From Burkholderia sp. H160 (lineage in GTDB: Bacteria > Pseudomonadota > Gammaproteobacteria > Burkholderiales > Burkholderiaceae): 50,894 bases of DNA. The DNA lies in contig ABYL01000042.1 of the NCBI GenBank assembly GCA_000173575.1, forward strand, positions 1 through 50,894. Direction: 5' to 3'. Below are positions 41,179 through 50,649 of the stretch, one piece after another (position 1 is the stretch's first letter; each line of letters starts with the position of its first letter). The notes beneath the pieces were generated by a model. That model saw only the letters and a program-made list of their open reading frames with translations, was not told the DNA's origin and ran no database searches. The translations under genes and the position numbers were made by a program.

Positions 41179-43149
41179 TCATCGGGGCTCGATCTGCCCA
41201 AGCAGCTCCATCAGCGATTGCGGGCGGCCATCAAACAGCGCCGCGTAGTAGACCGTGTTCGACAACACATTCTTGACGTAATCGCGGGTTTCGTTAAACG
41301 GAATAGTCTCCGTGAAAATCGCGCCTTCCACCGGACGCGGCAGGTTGGCCTGCCACTTGCGCGAGCGTCCAGGGCCGGCATTGTAGCCGGCGGTCGCGAG
41401 CACGGCCGAACGGTCAAGCTGGTTGTAAATCATCGACAGATAATACGTGCCGAGCAGGATGTTCGTGTCGATCTCGTTCATCCTCGCCCGCGAGATCGGA
41501 CCGAGCCCGATCTTCCTCGCGACCATCTCCGCGGTATCCGGCATCACCTGCATCAGGCCGCCTGCGCCAACCTCCGAGCGCGCACTGATGATGAAGCGCG
41601 ACTCCTGGCGAATGAGGCCATACGCCCATTCGACATCGAACCCGGTGGACTGCGCATCTCGCTCGACAGTCGTGCGGAACGGCGCCAGATAGCGCAGCGA
41701 AAAATCATGCTCGGTCTGCGTCCTGTCGGCGGTGCTCACCGTCCGGTCGTAGAGCTCGATGCGGCGTGCGTACTCGGCGACTGCGAGCAGTTGCCGGTCG
41801 GTCATGCCGCGCAACTGCCAGTTCCACTCCCGGTTGCCTTCCGTGCGCAGGTTCAGCGCATAAAAACGTTTTGCCAGTTCGAAGCCCGGTGTCTGGCCGG
41901 CCTTCTTAACTTCTTCGTCGGTCACTTTGATCTGTGGCGGAATCACGATCTGCTGGCCGAGCGCCTCGGAGGCCAGTTGGCCATAGAAGGTGTAAGTTCC
42001 CGCGATCTTCCCGAATTCCTGGTTCGCCGCTGTCACCTCGCCGGCCTGCTTCAACGCGCGTGCGTACCAGTAGACCCACGGTGGTTGTGCGCGCAGCGCG
42101 GCCGGCATCTGCTCGATCGACCAGCGCACCATCATCCAGTCTCCTGCTAGCAGCGCGCTGCGCGTGCGCCACTCATAGGCCTGGCTCGACAGGGGCGCGT
42201 TCGCCGACAGCCGGTACCAGTCCACTGCGCCTGGCAGCTGCCGCGTCGCTGCCTGATAGGCAATCGCGCCCCAGCCGATAGCGCGTTCCGCCAGGGTGAG
42301 CGCCGGTGCGATCGCGGTGAAGATGGCTGCGGCCGCTGCCGGATCGCTGGCCGCCACCTGCGTGGTGGCGAGTAGCGCGAGTTGATGGGACGCCGCGTCC
42401 ATCGGGACGCCTTTCGCCAGCAGCACGCGCGGCTGGTTCGTCGCCTGATCGAGCCGCAGCGGATCCGGGCGCGCCGCGCCCAGCGCATCGATCAGTCTGC
42501 CGCCGGTCGTCGTCGCGCCCTGTTCGTAGGCCTCGCGAATCCGCTGCCAGACATCCTCCGAAGTGAACTGGTGATTACCGTCGAGCGCGGTGATCAGATC
42601 GACGCAGCCGTCGCCGTACCACTTCGGCTCGACGAGCAGCGCGCGCGCCGCGTCGGCAACGTTTTCACCCCGCGCGGCGCGCGACTCGAGCGCATAGCAC
42701 TTCACCTGCGTGTCGTCGTTCAGCACGAACAGTAAATATTGGGAATCGAAATCCTTCCAGTCGTGGCGCGCGCCCAGCACGCGCAGGTAGTCGTTGCGCA
42801 GACGGTCGGCAATCGCCTGTCCGTCGTAGCGTTGCAGAAACGACAGCACCAGTGCGTCCGGCGCATCGAGATTCGCATGGCCCGAGCCGTTGAACAGACG
42901 CGGCTTGATCTGAAAATAGCTGAGATAAGCCGGCGCCGGATAATTTCGGATCAGGCTCGCCAACTGCGCGGCACGCGCGGGATCGTTGTCGCGGGCGGCG
43001 TCCCGCAACTTGATGAAAATCTGATCGTCAGCGGAAAACGAGGAGAGCCGGGTGGGATGTCTGGCCACCGCCGTGCCAGACACGACGAACGTCGCAGCGG
43101 CAAGGGCAAAACCGATCGCGCGATACGCCCGGTGACGTCGTGTGGACAT
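41179..43149 (-). CDS. slt: Soluble lytic murein transglycosylase (Slt)
   Basis: A 656-residue periplasmic enzyme cleaving peptidoglycan between MurNAc and GlcNAc with formation of 1,6-anhydroMurNAc. A signal peptide (to about residue 29) is followed by a long helical U- and L-domain region and a C-terminal lysozyme-like domain: E516 in LIRQESRF is the catalytic acid, followed by GAGGLMQVMPDTA and AGYNAGPGR. The protein is full length for the family. It is a single gene with no partner operon. Confidence 0.93.
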   Translation of the reverse strand: MSTRRHRAYRAIGFALAAATFVVSGTAVARHPTRLSSFSADDQIFIKLRDAARDNDPARAAQLASLIRNYPAPAYLSYFQIKPRLFNGSGHANLDAPDALVLSFLQRYDGQAIADRLRNDYLRVLGARHDWKDFDSQYLLFVLNDDTQVKCYALESRAARGENVADAARALLVEPKWYGDGCVDLITALDGNHQFTSEDVWQRIREAYEQGATTTGGRLIDALGAARPDPLRLDQATNQPRVLLAKGVPMDAASHQLALLATTQVAASDPAAAAAIFTAIAPALTLAERAIGWGAIAYQAATRQLPGAVDWYRLSANAPLSSQAYEWRTRSALLAGDWMMVRWSIEQMPAALRAQPPWVYWYARALKQAGEVTAANQEFGKIAGTYTFYGQLASEALGQQIVIPPQIKVTDEEVKKAGQTPGFELAKRFYALNLRTEGNREWNWQLRGMTDRQLLAVAEYARRIELYDRTVSTADRTQTEHDFSLRYLAPFRTTVERDAQSTGFDVEWAYGLIRQESRFIISARSEVGAGGLMQVMPDTAEMVARKIGLGPISRARMNEIDTNILLGTYYLSMIYNQLDRSAVLATAGYNAGPGRSRKWQANLPRPVEGAIFTETIPFNETRDYVKNVLSNTVYYAALFDGRPQSLMELLGQIEPR

Positions 43150-43925
43150 CGCTGTTCTTACCTTGTTTCAGTGCAGAAAATTGAGCCAAAGCTTAGGCCG
43201 CAATTCGGCGAAGCGAAGCTTCGAAAAGCACTGGACCCAGCCCGTAATTCGGCGCTTTGCGAGCCGGGTGCCTGGACCACTCCGGCACTTGCGCGCTCGC
43301 TTTTTCGCTGGATCAGCCACTGAAATCAGGAAGGTCTTCAATGTGGTGCAGGCCGTTGTGGCAGGGATGCTCGCTTCCGGTTAGTCCCAGAGCGGAGGGC
43401 AGTCAAGAGCACCGTGGGGTAATCGTGCGGAGCGTGCAAAATCTAGCGGTAGGGAACAAAAGCGCACGCACAAACCTTCCTGTCCAGCTTCGGACCGATT
43501 CGCCAGCACTTCGCGCTCAAGCGACATTTACTGCGCGCATTACTCTGTCGCAAACAGCTCGCTGCGCGCTTTGCCGCGTGGCATCGCTTCACCGGCCTCA
43601 CCCAAGATCCGTACGATTTCTGAGCGACTGCGCGCCCCTTCCGCTAGTGCGTCGAGAACGACTTAACGCGACAGGCCATCTGGAGCGCAACGATACTGTC
43701 ACCGGGCATTCCAGTGTCGTACAGGTCCTGGCGGCGCTGAAACAGGCCAAAGCGAGGATTCCGCTCGCCAGGCTGACACTACGTCCGCGAATCGGAACAG
43801 ACCTTCTGTCGCTGTAAGAAGTGGGATGCGGGTCTGCCGACGGCTTAGCTTCGAATCGGCCTTGTCTCGCGAATCTGCCATGACTTGCGCTTTCATCTCG
43901 TGCGCGTCAGCAGACATCAGCGTTA
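43150..43925. other. Gene-free stretch of about 0.8 kb
   Basis: Open frames of up to 186 codons exist on the plus strand, but they are Arg/Ser/Leu-rich with no motifs, and no start signal was seen. A perfect CGAAGCTTCG palindrome lies near 43214. The stretch should include the slt promoter on its left edge; I cannot place it. Confidence 0.5.
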
Positions 43926-44702
43926 TCAGCGTGCGCCGTTCGCATAAGTGTCGCCCACCATCAGCCGCACGATCTCGTCACCGCTCGTCTGCTCGATGCG
44001 GCGCTCGCCGGCCACCTCGCCACGGCGCAACACGACGACCCGGTCGGACACCGCGAAAATATCGTGCAGGTTATGGGAGATGAGAATCACGGCCACGCCC
44101 TGCGCCTTCAACGAGCCGATCAGCGCCATCACCTTGCGCTGCTCGGGAACGCCGAGCGCTGCCGTAGGTTCGTCCATGATGAGCACGCGCGCGTTCCAGT
44201 AGATGGCGCGGCCGATGGCGATGGCCTGGCGCTGGCCGCCCGAGAGCATCTTCACCGGGCCGGTTAGCTTACGCTGCGGAATCACGATATCGAGCCGTTC
44301 GAGCACCTCGCGTGCGACCTGGGCCATGCGCGGCCGGTCGATTACCCGAAAGCCCAATTTCGGGCGCGTGGGTTCGCGGCCCAGAAAGATGTTGCTGCCT
44401 ACGTCGAGATTGTCCGCGAGTGCAAGATCCTGATAGATCGTCTCGATGCCTTGTTCCCGCGCGTCCTGCGGGTCGCGCAACTGCATCGTGCGGCCGTCGA
44501 AGCGCAATTCGCCCGCGTCGGCATGATAGACACCAGAGAGTATCTTGATGAGGGTGGACTTGCCTGCACCATTGTCGCCCGCGAGCGCGAGCACTTCGCC
44601 GGGCGTCAACTGGAGCGAGACGCGCTTGAGTGCCTCGACTCCGCCGAAACGGATTGAGATGTCGCGCGCTTCGAGTATCGGCGTTGCAGCCGCGTCGCTC
44701 AT
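43926..44702 (-). CDS. Sugar ABC transporter ATP-binding protein (FrcA type)
   Basis: A 258-residue ATPase with Walker A GDNGAGKST (about 41-49), IYQDLALADNLDV Q-loop region, signature LSGGQRQ and Walker B VLIMDEPTAALGV. It has a single nucleotide-binding domain, like FrcA, rather than the double domain of RbsA/XylG. It drives a fructose/ribose-type importer. The start overlaps the permease stop (ATGA), so both are translated together. Confidence 0.92.
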   Translation of the reverse strand: MSDAAATPILEARDISIRFGGVEALKRVSLQLTPGEVLALAGDNGAGKSTLIKILSGVYHADAGELRFDGRTMQLRDPQDAREQGIETIYQDLALADNLDVGSNIFLGREPTRPKLGFRVIDRPRMAQVAREVLERLDIVIPQRKLTGPVKMLSGGQRQAIAIGRAIYWNARVLIMDEPTAALGVPEQRKVMALIGSLKAQGVAVILISHNLHDIFAVSDRVVVLRRGEVAGERRIEQTSGDEIVRLMVGDTYANGAR

Positions 44703-45673
44703 TGTGCGCCCCCCAGCCGCTCCTTGTACTGATCGATCAATACGGAGACGACGATCACGATCCCCACGACGATGAATTGCCAGAACGCGTTGACGTCGAT
44801 AAATACGAGCCCGAATTCAATGACGGCGATGATGAGCGAACCGATCAGCGTGCCGATCACGGTGCCCGTACCGCCAAAGAGGCTCGCTCCGCCGATCACG
44901 ACCGCGGCGATCGAGTTGAGCAGCATCGGCTCGCCAGCGTTGGCGGCACCCGCGGCAAAGCGCGCGGTATAGACGATGCCGCCGACCGCCGCGAAGGCTG
45001 CAGCGATCAGATAGATGGCGAACAGATGGCGGCGCACATTGATGCCGGCGCGCACCGCCGATTGCGGATTTCCCCCGATGGCGTAGGTGTACTGGCCGAA
45101 TCGCGTTTGCGACAAAACGAAGTGCATGAACGCGAGCAGCAGGGTGGTGAGCACGACGGGCGTCCAGCCGCGCCCAAGCCATGCGAGGCCGGGGTTGTCG
45201 ACGGCTACCGTCATGCCGCTGCCTGCGGCGAGAAAGCCCGCGCCGCGCGCGACGCCGTACATGCCAAGCGTGCCGATGAACGCGGGTACGCCGAGTCGCG
45301 CGATCAGCACGCCATTGACGAAACCCGGGATCAGGCACACTGCGATCGTGAGCGGAATCGAGAGCAGCAGTATCCACGGCGAGCCGCCGCCGAGAAGCGT
45401 GAACTGCGCGACGCACACGGCGGCAAGGCCCATAACGAACCCGACCGAAAGATCAATGCCTGCCGTGACGATCACGAAGGTCTGTCCAATGGCAAGCAAC
45501 AGCGGCGCACTCGCGGCGAGCCCGATGGACTGCAGGTTATAGGCGTTGAAGACGAACGAGCGGTGCGCGGCAATGCGTGCCCACGCTTCGAAGAACACGA
45601 GCAGCACGCCGAAGAACAGCCACGGCCATACCTTGCTGACGAGGGCGAGGCGATCTAGGCGCTTGTCATTCAT
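44699..45673 (-). CDS. Sugar ABC transporter permease (RbsC/FrcC type)
   Basis: A 324-residue inner-membrane permease of the BPD_transp_2 family, with about 8-10 membrane segments, GIDLSVGFVMGLAAV (the I-D-L-S-V-G motif typical of RbsC-like permeases) and GGNPQSAVRAGINV as coupling region. It lies 29 bp downstream of the binding-protein gene and overlaps the ATPase gene by four bases. Confidence 0.92.
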   Translation of the reverse strand: MNDKRLDRLALVSKVWPWLFFGVLLVFFEAWARIAAHRSFVFNAYNLQSIGLAASAPLLLAIGQTFVIVTAGIDLSVGFVMGLAAVCVAQFTLLGGGSPWILLLSIPLTIAVCLIPGFVNGVLIARLGVPAFIGTLGMYGVARGAGFLAAGSGMTVAVDNPGLAWLGRGWTPVVLTTLLLAFMHFVLSQTRFGQYTYAIGGNPQSAVRAGINVRRHLFAIYLIAAAFAAVGGIVYTARFAAGAANAGEPMLLNSIAAVVIGGASLFGGTGTVIGTLIGSLIIAVIEFGLVFIDVNAFWQFIVVGIVIVVSVLIDQYKERLGGAQ

Positions 45674-45702
45674 GCTGTGCGCGCGCAGGTCCTTCGCTTC
45701 GA

Positions 45703-46681
45703 TCAGTTCGAGTAGATGTACTGCTTCATCTCGGGCTTGTCGATGTTCGACCGGTCGAGCACGACGAAGCCGGTGCTCTTGAAGGTGGGGATCGACTTGC
45801 CGCGGATTGCGTCGGCTGCAAATTTCACGCCGTAGTAGCCTATTTCGTCGGGACGTTGCGCGATGGCGATATCAACGAGTCCGCTCCTGATCTGCTCGTC
45901 GATGCCGGGCACTGCGTCGAACACCACGACCTTCACCTGGCCCTGCTTGCCCGCTGCCTTTACGCCTTGCGCGGCACCGCTGCCCGAGAACGTGTTTGCG
46001 CCGAACAAGCCCGCGAGGTCGGGATTGCGCGCGAGCACAGCCGCCACATGCGCGGCGGCGCGGTTGGCATCGTCCTCGTTGTACTGCGTCTCGAGCACCT
46101 TGATGTTCGGGTGCTTCTTCATCTCCTCCATGAAGCCTTGGACGCGAGCATCGGTGCTGGAGATGCCCGGCTTGTTGTTTTCGCAATAGACCGTGCCCTT
46201 ATCGCCGATGGCCTTTGCAAGCGCGCGCCGCGACGCGACCGCCTTCCAGATTGTCCGAAGCAATATAGGAGAGCGGGAAATCGGCGTCGCCCTTGCCGGT
46301 CTGGTAGTGACCATCGCCAATATAGGTGTCGACGGTGATGACCTTGATGCCGGCGTCGGCGGCCTCCTTGAGCGGGCCGATCATCTGCTGCTTGTCGACA
46401 GGCGAGACGAGCAGCACGTCGGGATGCTTCGCGATGAACGCCTTGAGGATCGGCACCTGCTCGGTCGTGTTCCAGGCCTTCGGGACCTGGAAGAGCAGCT
46501 CCACGTTCTCTTCCTTCGCCGCACGCTGAGCGCCACGATTCATGGTGAAGTAGAACGGATCGGTCACGCCGGGCAGCAACGCGACCACGGGATGCGCGGC
46601 ATCGGCGCGCGCTACGCCGGGCAGGACACCGGCAACGATCGTGGAAAAAGCCAACAGACAGCCAAGAACGATGCGCAGCAT
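45703..46681 (-). pseudogene. Sugar-binding protein (FrcB/RbsB type) with a frameshift
   Basis: Translation from 46681 gives a signal peptide (LRIVLGCLLAFSTIVAGVLPGVARA), then a sugar-binding type-1 fold (HPVVALLPGVTDPFYFTMNRGAQRAAKE ... VTVDTYIGD) to ASDNLEGGRVAARA. There the frame changes, and the second frame supplies the rest (LAKAIGDKGTVYCENNKPGISS to the end). The shift falls in a GCGCGCG run at about 46221-46233 and equals loss of two bases. Both parts are well conserved. GGAGG directly before the 46690 ATG makes the second ATG, nine bases later, the likely start. Confidence 0.85.
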
Positions 46682-47467
46682 GTTTGTCATCCTCCAGGTG
46701 AGTCCGACGGGCGGCGCCCCAGTCTTTCCGAAGCGACGACGCCCGGCAGCAGTGGCTCAGTATACTGACGCGTCTTCTCGTCGGGCCAGGTGTTTTCCAG
46801 CAGTTCTGGCGTGCCGTGCTCGATTCGGCCGGGGCGGATGATGGATCGCGCATCGTTGCGGATACTACCGATATGCGGATTGGGCATTTCTTTGCAATGA
46901 GGGCGGCCGGGCGTGGACAGAAAGCGCCGGGACTCGCTATCGGCGGCGGCGGGTAGCCTGGCTCGTACGGTTTTCTGCCTGATCCATGGCCGCGTGAATG
47001 TTCGTCACAGACGATTCTTGCGAATCTCATCTGCAAAACCCGGAACAACGGGAACACCTGTTGACGATGAGTTTCTTTACTTTACATAAATTAATTGAGC
47101 GAAGTTTTAACATAAAATCCATGACATTTCGCGTGAAATTTTGAACGCGATACTATGGGCGACTCACCAAAAGACATGGGCCTATTTGCCGCCCGACATG
47201 CCACCTGCACGGACCTGCTACATAAAGTGCATGCAATGGCGGCGCGATCGGACCTTGAAACAAGTGGAAGCCCTGCTCGGAATGCGCATCGATTTCCGCT
47301 AATGCTTGCCAATTCATATTTTTCTCTGCTTATACTCATAGCCACCTGAACGGCTCACGTCCAGGTCCCACGCTGCACGCCGACAAGAAGCCACGACATC
47401 AGTCGACAATACGGCACGCGATTCACGTTTTAGAACCGCAGTTCTTACATATCGGGTGGGACCTCTT
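46682..47467. other. Intergenic region with an AT-rich patch
   Basis: This 786-bp region separates the sugar operon (minus) from the purine nucleoside permease-type gene (plus). The patch around 47060-47160 is far more AT-rich than the rest of the window. TTGACG (47061) and TACATA (47083), 16 bp apart, form a possible plus-strand sigma-70 promoter, though far (about 380 bp) from the next start. A short frame to a stop near 47303 ([14 protein letters not shown]) reads like protein but has no clear start; I do not call it. Confidence 0.45.
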
Positions 47468-48535
47468 ATGCGAAATCGTGCTTTTGGTGCTGCAATTTCA
47501 TCGTTGCTGCTGGCAGGCGCAGCAGTTTCACCGGCCATCGCGCATGCCGACGACGGCTTCGCGCAGGACGAGGGCGCGTCGAATGGCCGTCCGGTCAAGG
47601 TGATGATCATTTCGATGTTCGGTCCGGAAGGGCAGGTGTGGCTCGATCATCTCGGACCGTGGCAGGACATCCCCGTCGCGGGTCTTTCCCCTGACTATCC
47701 GGCAGTCCACTGCAATCGCCAGGAGGTCTGCGTGATGACGACGGGCATGGGGCACGCGAATGCCGCCGCGTCGATCATGGCGCTGACATTCTCGCCGCGT
47801 TTCGACTTGCGTCACACGTACTTCATGGTGGCAGGCATCGCGGGTATCGATCCGCTTCAGGGGACCGTCGGTTCCGCTGCGTGGGCCAACTGGCTCGTCG
47901 ACTTCGGGATTCAATGGGAAATCGACGGGCGCGAAATTCCGCCGGGCTGGAACACCGGCTATCTTGGCATCAACACGACGAGCCCGACGCAGAAGCCACC
48001 GCTCGACTATCGCACCGAAGTGTTCCAGCTCAATCCGGCGCTTTCGAATGCGGCATTTGCGCTGTCGCGTACCGTGACGCTCACCGACGACGCACAGGCG
48101 CAGGCTGCACGCGCCAAATACAACTATGCGCCCGCGAACCGTCCGCCTACGGTGATCCAGTGCGACACGCTGGCGGGCGACACCTGGTGGTCGGGCTCCG
48201 ATCTCGGCGAGCGCGCGCGGCAATGGACGAAAATCCTGACCGATGGAAAGGGCACCTATTGCACGACGCAGCAGGAAGACAACGCCACTTTCGAGGCATT
48301 GACGCGCGCGGCGACCGCGCATCGCGTTGACCTGGCCCGCGTAGCGGTGCTGCGCGCCGGCTCAGACTTCGACCGGCCGTACGCGGGCCAGTCGAGCGCG
48401 GACAATCTGCTCAACTACGCGTCACAGGGCGGCTTCACGATCGCGATCAACAATCTGTTCCTGACGGGCAATCCGCTCGTGCAGGACATCGTCACGCATT
48501 GGGGCGAGTGGCGCGACGGCGTACCGCGGCGGTAG
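47468..48535 (+). CDS. Purine nucleoside permease (NUP) family periplasmic protein
   Basis: A 355-residue secreted protein with a signal peptide (core ISSLLLAGAAVSPAIAHA). The mature part begins RPVKVMIISMFGPEGQVWLDHL and contains MTTGMGHANAAASIMAL, GIAGIDPLQGTVGSAAWANWLVDFG and a C-terminal ADNLLNYASQGGFTIAINNLFLTGNPLVQDI, the NUP pattern related to nucleoside phosphorylases. It acts on or binds purine nucleosides in the periplasm; whether it is a carrier or a phosphorylase-like enzyme is unsettled. It has no partner gene. Confidence 0.9.
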   Translation: MRNRAFGAAISSLLLAGAAVSPAIAHADDGFAQDEGASNGRPVKVMIISMFGPEGQVWLDHLGPWQDIPVAGLSPDYPAVHCNRQEVCVMTTGMGHANAAASIMALTFSPRFDLRHTYFMVAGIAGIDPLQGTVGSAAWANWLVDFGIQWEIDGREIPPGWNTGYLGINTTSPTQKPPLDYRTEVFQLNPALSNAAFALSRTVTLTDDAQAQAARAKYNYAPANRPPTVIQCDTLAGDTWWSGSDLGERARQWTKILTDGKGTYCTTQQEDNATFEALTRAATAHRVDLARVAVLRAGSDFDRPYAGQSSADNLLNYASQGGFTIAINNLFLTGNPLVQDIVTHWGEWRDGVPRR

Positions 48536-48614
48536 GATCATTGGTGTCGCGGACGGAGGAGGGCTGTCAGGACCCGCTTGGGCGAGTGAGCTATGGAATT
48601 CGTGGCTGCAGCTG

Positions 48615-48953
48615 TCAATGAATCTGACCGTCGTTGCTCTCCAGCCACGCCGGAATATCACGTTTTCCGTTGAGCACGCGCCAGATTTCCACATGAGCCT
48701 CGCGCTCAATGTAGAAGATCAGATGGGGATAGCGATCAAGCGGCCACGAGCGCAGACCCGGTATGTCCAGTTCGTATGCATAGCGGGGAGATCCGATGTT
48801 GGGGTGCCTGGCGCGACGCACGTATGCCTGCTCGATCTCCGTGATGAATCCTGGCGCTGCCTGCTCCGAGCCTTCATCTACGAGGTAGTGCGTCACCTCG
48901 TCCTCTACGTCCTGTCTGGCCAGTTTTGTCGGGGTAACTGGCTTAGCCGTCAT
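48615..48953 (-). CDS. parE: ParE/RelE-family toxin (second TA pair)
   Basis: A 112-residue toxin with the ParE fold: ARQDVEDEVTHYLVDEGSEQAAPGFITEIEQAYVRRARHP helices, then RYAYELDIPGLRSWPLDRYPHLIFYIEREAHVEIWRVLNGKRDI. It overlaps the antitoxin stop by four bases and appears intact. Its sequence is clearly different from the ParE at 37412, so the two pairs should not cross-neutralise. Confidence 0.88.
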   Translation of the reverse strand: MTAKPVTPTKLARQDVEDEVTHYLVDEGSEQAAPGFITEIEQAYVRRARHPNIGSPRYAYELDIPGLRSWPLDRYPHLIFYIEREAHVEIWRVLNGKRDIPAWLESNDGQIH

Positions 48954-49186
48954 TTGCGATAAGTACGCACGCGGGCGCGCAACGATTCGAAGTAGTCGGC
49001 GTCGACCGGTACCGCGAGGCCGGACGTGGCGCCTTGCAAGATCATCGCCCGCAGCCGCTTGCGATCCTGGTCCTTTCGGATCAGTTCGCGGACGTACTCG
49101 CTGCTCGTGCCGTAGCCGCCCGCGTCGACCTGTTCATCGACGTAGTCTTTCAGAGAATCCGGTAGCGAAATGTTCATCGTGGTCAT
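48950..49186 (-). CDS. parD: ParD-type antitoxin (second TA pair)
   Basis: A 78-residue protein with a ribbon-helix-helix start, MTTMNISLPDSLKDYVDEQVDAGGYGTSSEYVRELIRKDQ, the classic ParD pattern. GGAG lies seven bases before ATG 49186; the frame is open further upstream only because it runs through the MITE-like repeat. That repeat ends 40 bp from the start, so it could contribute the promoter. Confidence 0.9.
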   Translation of the reverse strand: MTTMNISLPDSLKDYVDEQVDAGGYGTSSEYVRELIRKDQDRKRLRAMILQGATSGLAVPVDADYFESLRARVRTYRK

Positions 49187-49225
49187 GAGATCACTCCAGC
49201 ACGCTTTGGCAAATTTTGCCAAGCT

Positions 49226-49396
49226 GGGGCAAGTGTACTTTCCGCGCGAAATCTGGCGGTTTTGCGTGCCGAACCACCTGCTGGAAGCCTTTGCGGCCGA
49301 TCCGGTTTCTCGCGACCCGCGGGATGGCAAGTTATTGATATTTTGGATCTTTTCCGATCTAACCGCCATTTTTCGCGCGGAAAGTACACTTCCCCC
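49226..49396. repeat. MITE-like 171-bp repeat, copy 2
   Basis: Same length and structure as copy 1 (40629-40799): terminal inverted repeats GGGG-AAGTGTACTT-CCGCGCGAAA and the same non-coding centre. It sits 40 bp upstream of the second parD start, facing the intergenic side. There is no tRNA fragment next to this copy, so the tRNA scrap is not part of the element. Confidence 0.85.
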
Positions 49397-49584
49397 TACA
49401 AAAGGCTGTTCAATGTTGGGCAGAAACTTCTCGTCGTGAACAAGGAGGAAGCGCGCCACTACCTGTGGTTGTTGCCGGTGCGAAATATGCTACGAGTGCC
49501 ACCGGTTCCGAGTGGGCGACCGCCGCGAGGCGCGCGTGCCTAACGTTAGATGGCTAATACTCGCGTACGATCGTCCACACACCG

Positions 49585-50649
49585 TCAGGGAGAGTGCGCA
49601 TTGTCTGCAGTTCGCTGGCAAATAACACCGTACCAGCCTAGTCCGCGATACGTCTCATAACCAGGCGTTGCCGCAAACGAAACCGTGGTTCCGTTCGGCG
49701 CCCGATAGAAGCCTGTCTGTTTACCATCCGGTTGCAGAGCAATGCGCTCTGTCAAAATTCCTTTGTCGTCGGAGGCGGCGATTACGCGAAACGACGAATC
49801 GACAATCATGCAACGGGTGCGCGTCCACTCCTCCTCGCTTAAGCGCACCCCTTTCACAACTGCTCCCGCTTGCGGTGCCCAGTCAAAGAAGATGATGAGT
49901 ACGCCGAGAACGCGGCCATGCGTAAGCCCTCCTGCCCGAATCGCCGTCGAATAGCCGGCGACCTGGGTGTGTCGCAACGGTTCAAGTACCTCCACGTCGC
50001 GAGCGACGTAGTCCGCTCCGGACTTGGTTTTCATAGCGGCTTTGAACAATTCTGTGCCAGCCATATTTTGGCCTCGCACGGGATATAAACTGGGTCGTCC
50101 GTTCGCCACGACGACACCATTTTCGTCGACGACCCACAAATCGCGGTAGACCGTGTAACTATCGAGGATCACTGACAGACGCTCGCACGCATGTTCTGAT
50201 GAGGCGGGTGTGCCATTCGCGAGACATTCCACAACCGCCGAGTCCGTTGCCCACCAGCGTACGTCGCACGAGCGTTCATACAGGTTGCGGTCTATCACGT
50301 CGATCATATTGAGTGCGAGGTCGGCGCAACGCTGACCATCATGCGAGCGCAGCCGGTCGATCATACTATCGCCGAGCTGCGTGAGGGTGCTCAGTGAGCC
50401 GGCCAGGTCCTTGTTCAGGTCAGTAGTGATCTCGGAGATCCGTTTCGACACATGCTTGACCTGGTTTGCGACTACGGCGAAACCTTTTCCGGCATTGCCC
50501 GCCCGTGCGGCCTCGATAAGTGCGTTAAGTGCAAGGAATGTCGTTTCGCGATTGATGTCGTTGATATCGCTGATCTTGCTTGTGGCGAGTCGCCTTACTT
50601 CATGGGTGAGGTCTACGATAGCTTGGGGATTTGACATATTTAGGTTCAT
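49585..50649 (-). CDS. Soluble chemoreceptor-like protein: N-terminal signalling tip, C-terminal Cache-like sensor
   Basis: A 354-residue protein. Residues 25-75 hold the methyl-accepting chemotaxis tip (DINRETTFLALNALIEAARAGNAGKGFAVVANQVK), the CheA/CheW-contacting hairpin. Around 130-340 a PAS/Cache-like sensor follows (YRDLWVVDENGVVVANGRP; AGYSTAIRAGGLTHGRVLGVLIIFFDW). No signal peptide or membrane segment was seen, so it is cytoplasmic, and the order is reversed from common receptors. The short coiled coil is much smaller than that of full-length receptors. Confidence 0.82.
   Translation of the reverse strand: MNLNMSNPQAIVDLTHEVRRLATSKISDINDINRETTFLALNALIEAARAGNAGKGFAVVANQVKHVSKRISEITTDLNKDLAGSLSTLTQLGDSMIDRLRSHDGQRCADLALNMIDVIDRNLYERSCDVRWWATDSAVVECLANGTPASSEHACERLSVILDSYTVYRDLWVVDENGVVVANGRPSLYPVRGQNMAGTELFKAAMKTKSGADYVARDVEVLEPLRHTQVAGYSTAIRAGGLTHGRVLGVLIIFFDWAPQAGAVVKGVRLSEEEWTRTRCMIVDSSFRVIAASDDKGILTERIALQPDGKQTGFYRAPNGTTVSFAATPGYETYRGLGWYGVICQRTADNAHSP

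Noticed and set aside
43257-43817. A 186-codon plus-strand frame
   Set aside because: Composition is not protein-like (Arg/Ser/Leu), no ribosome binding site, no motif.
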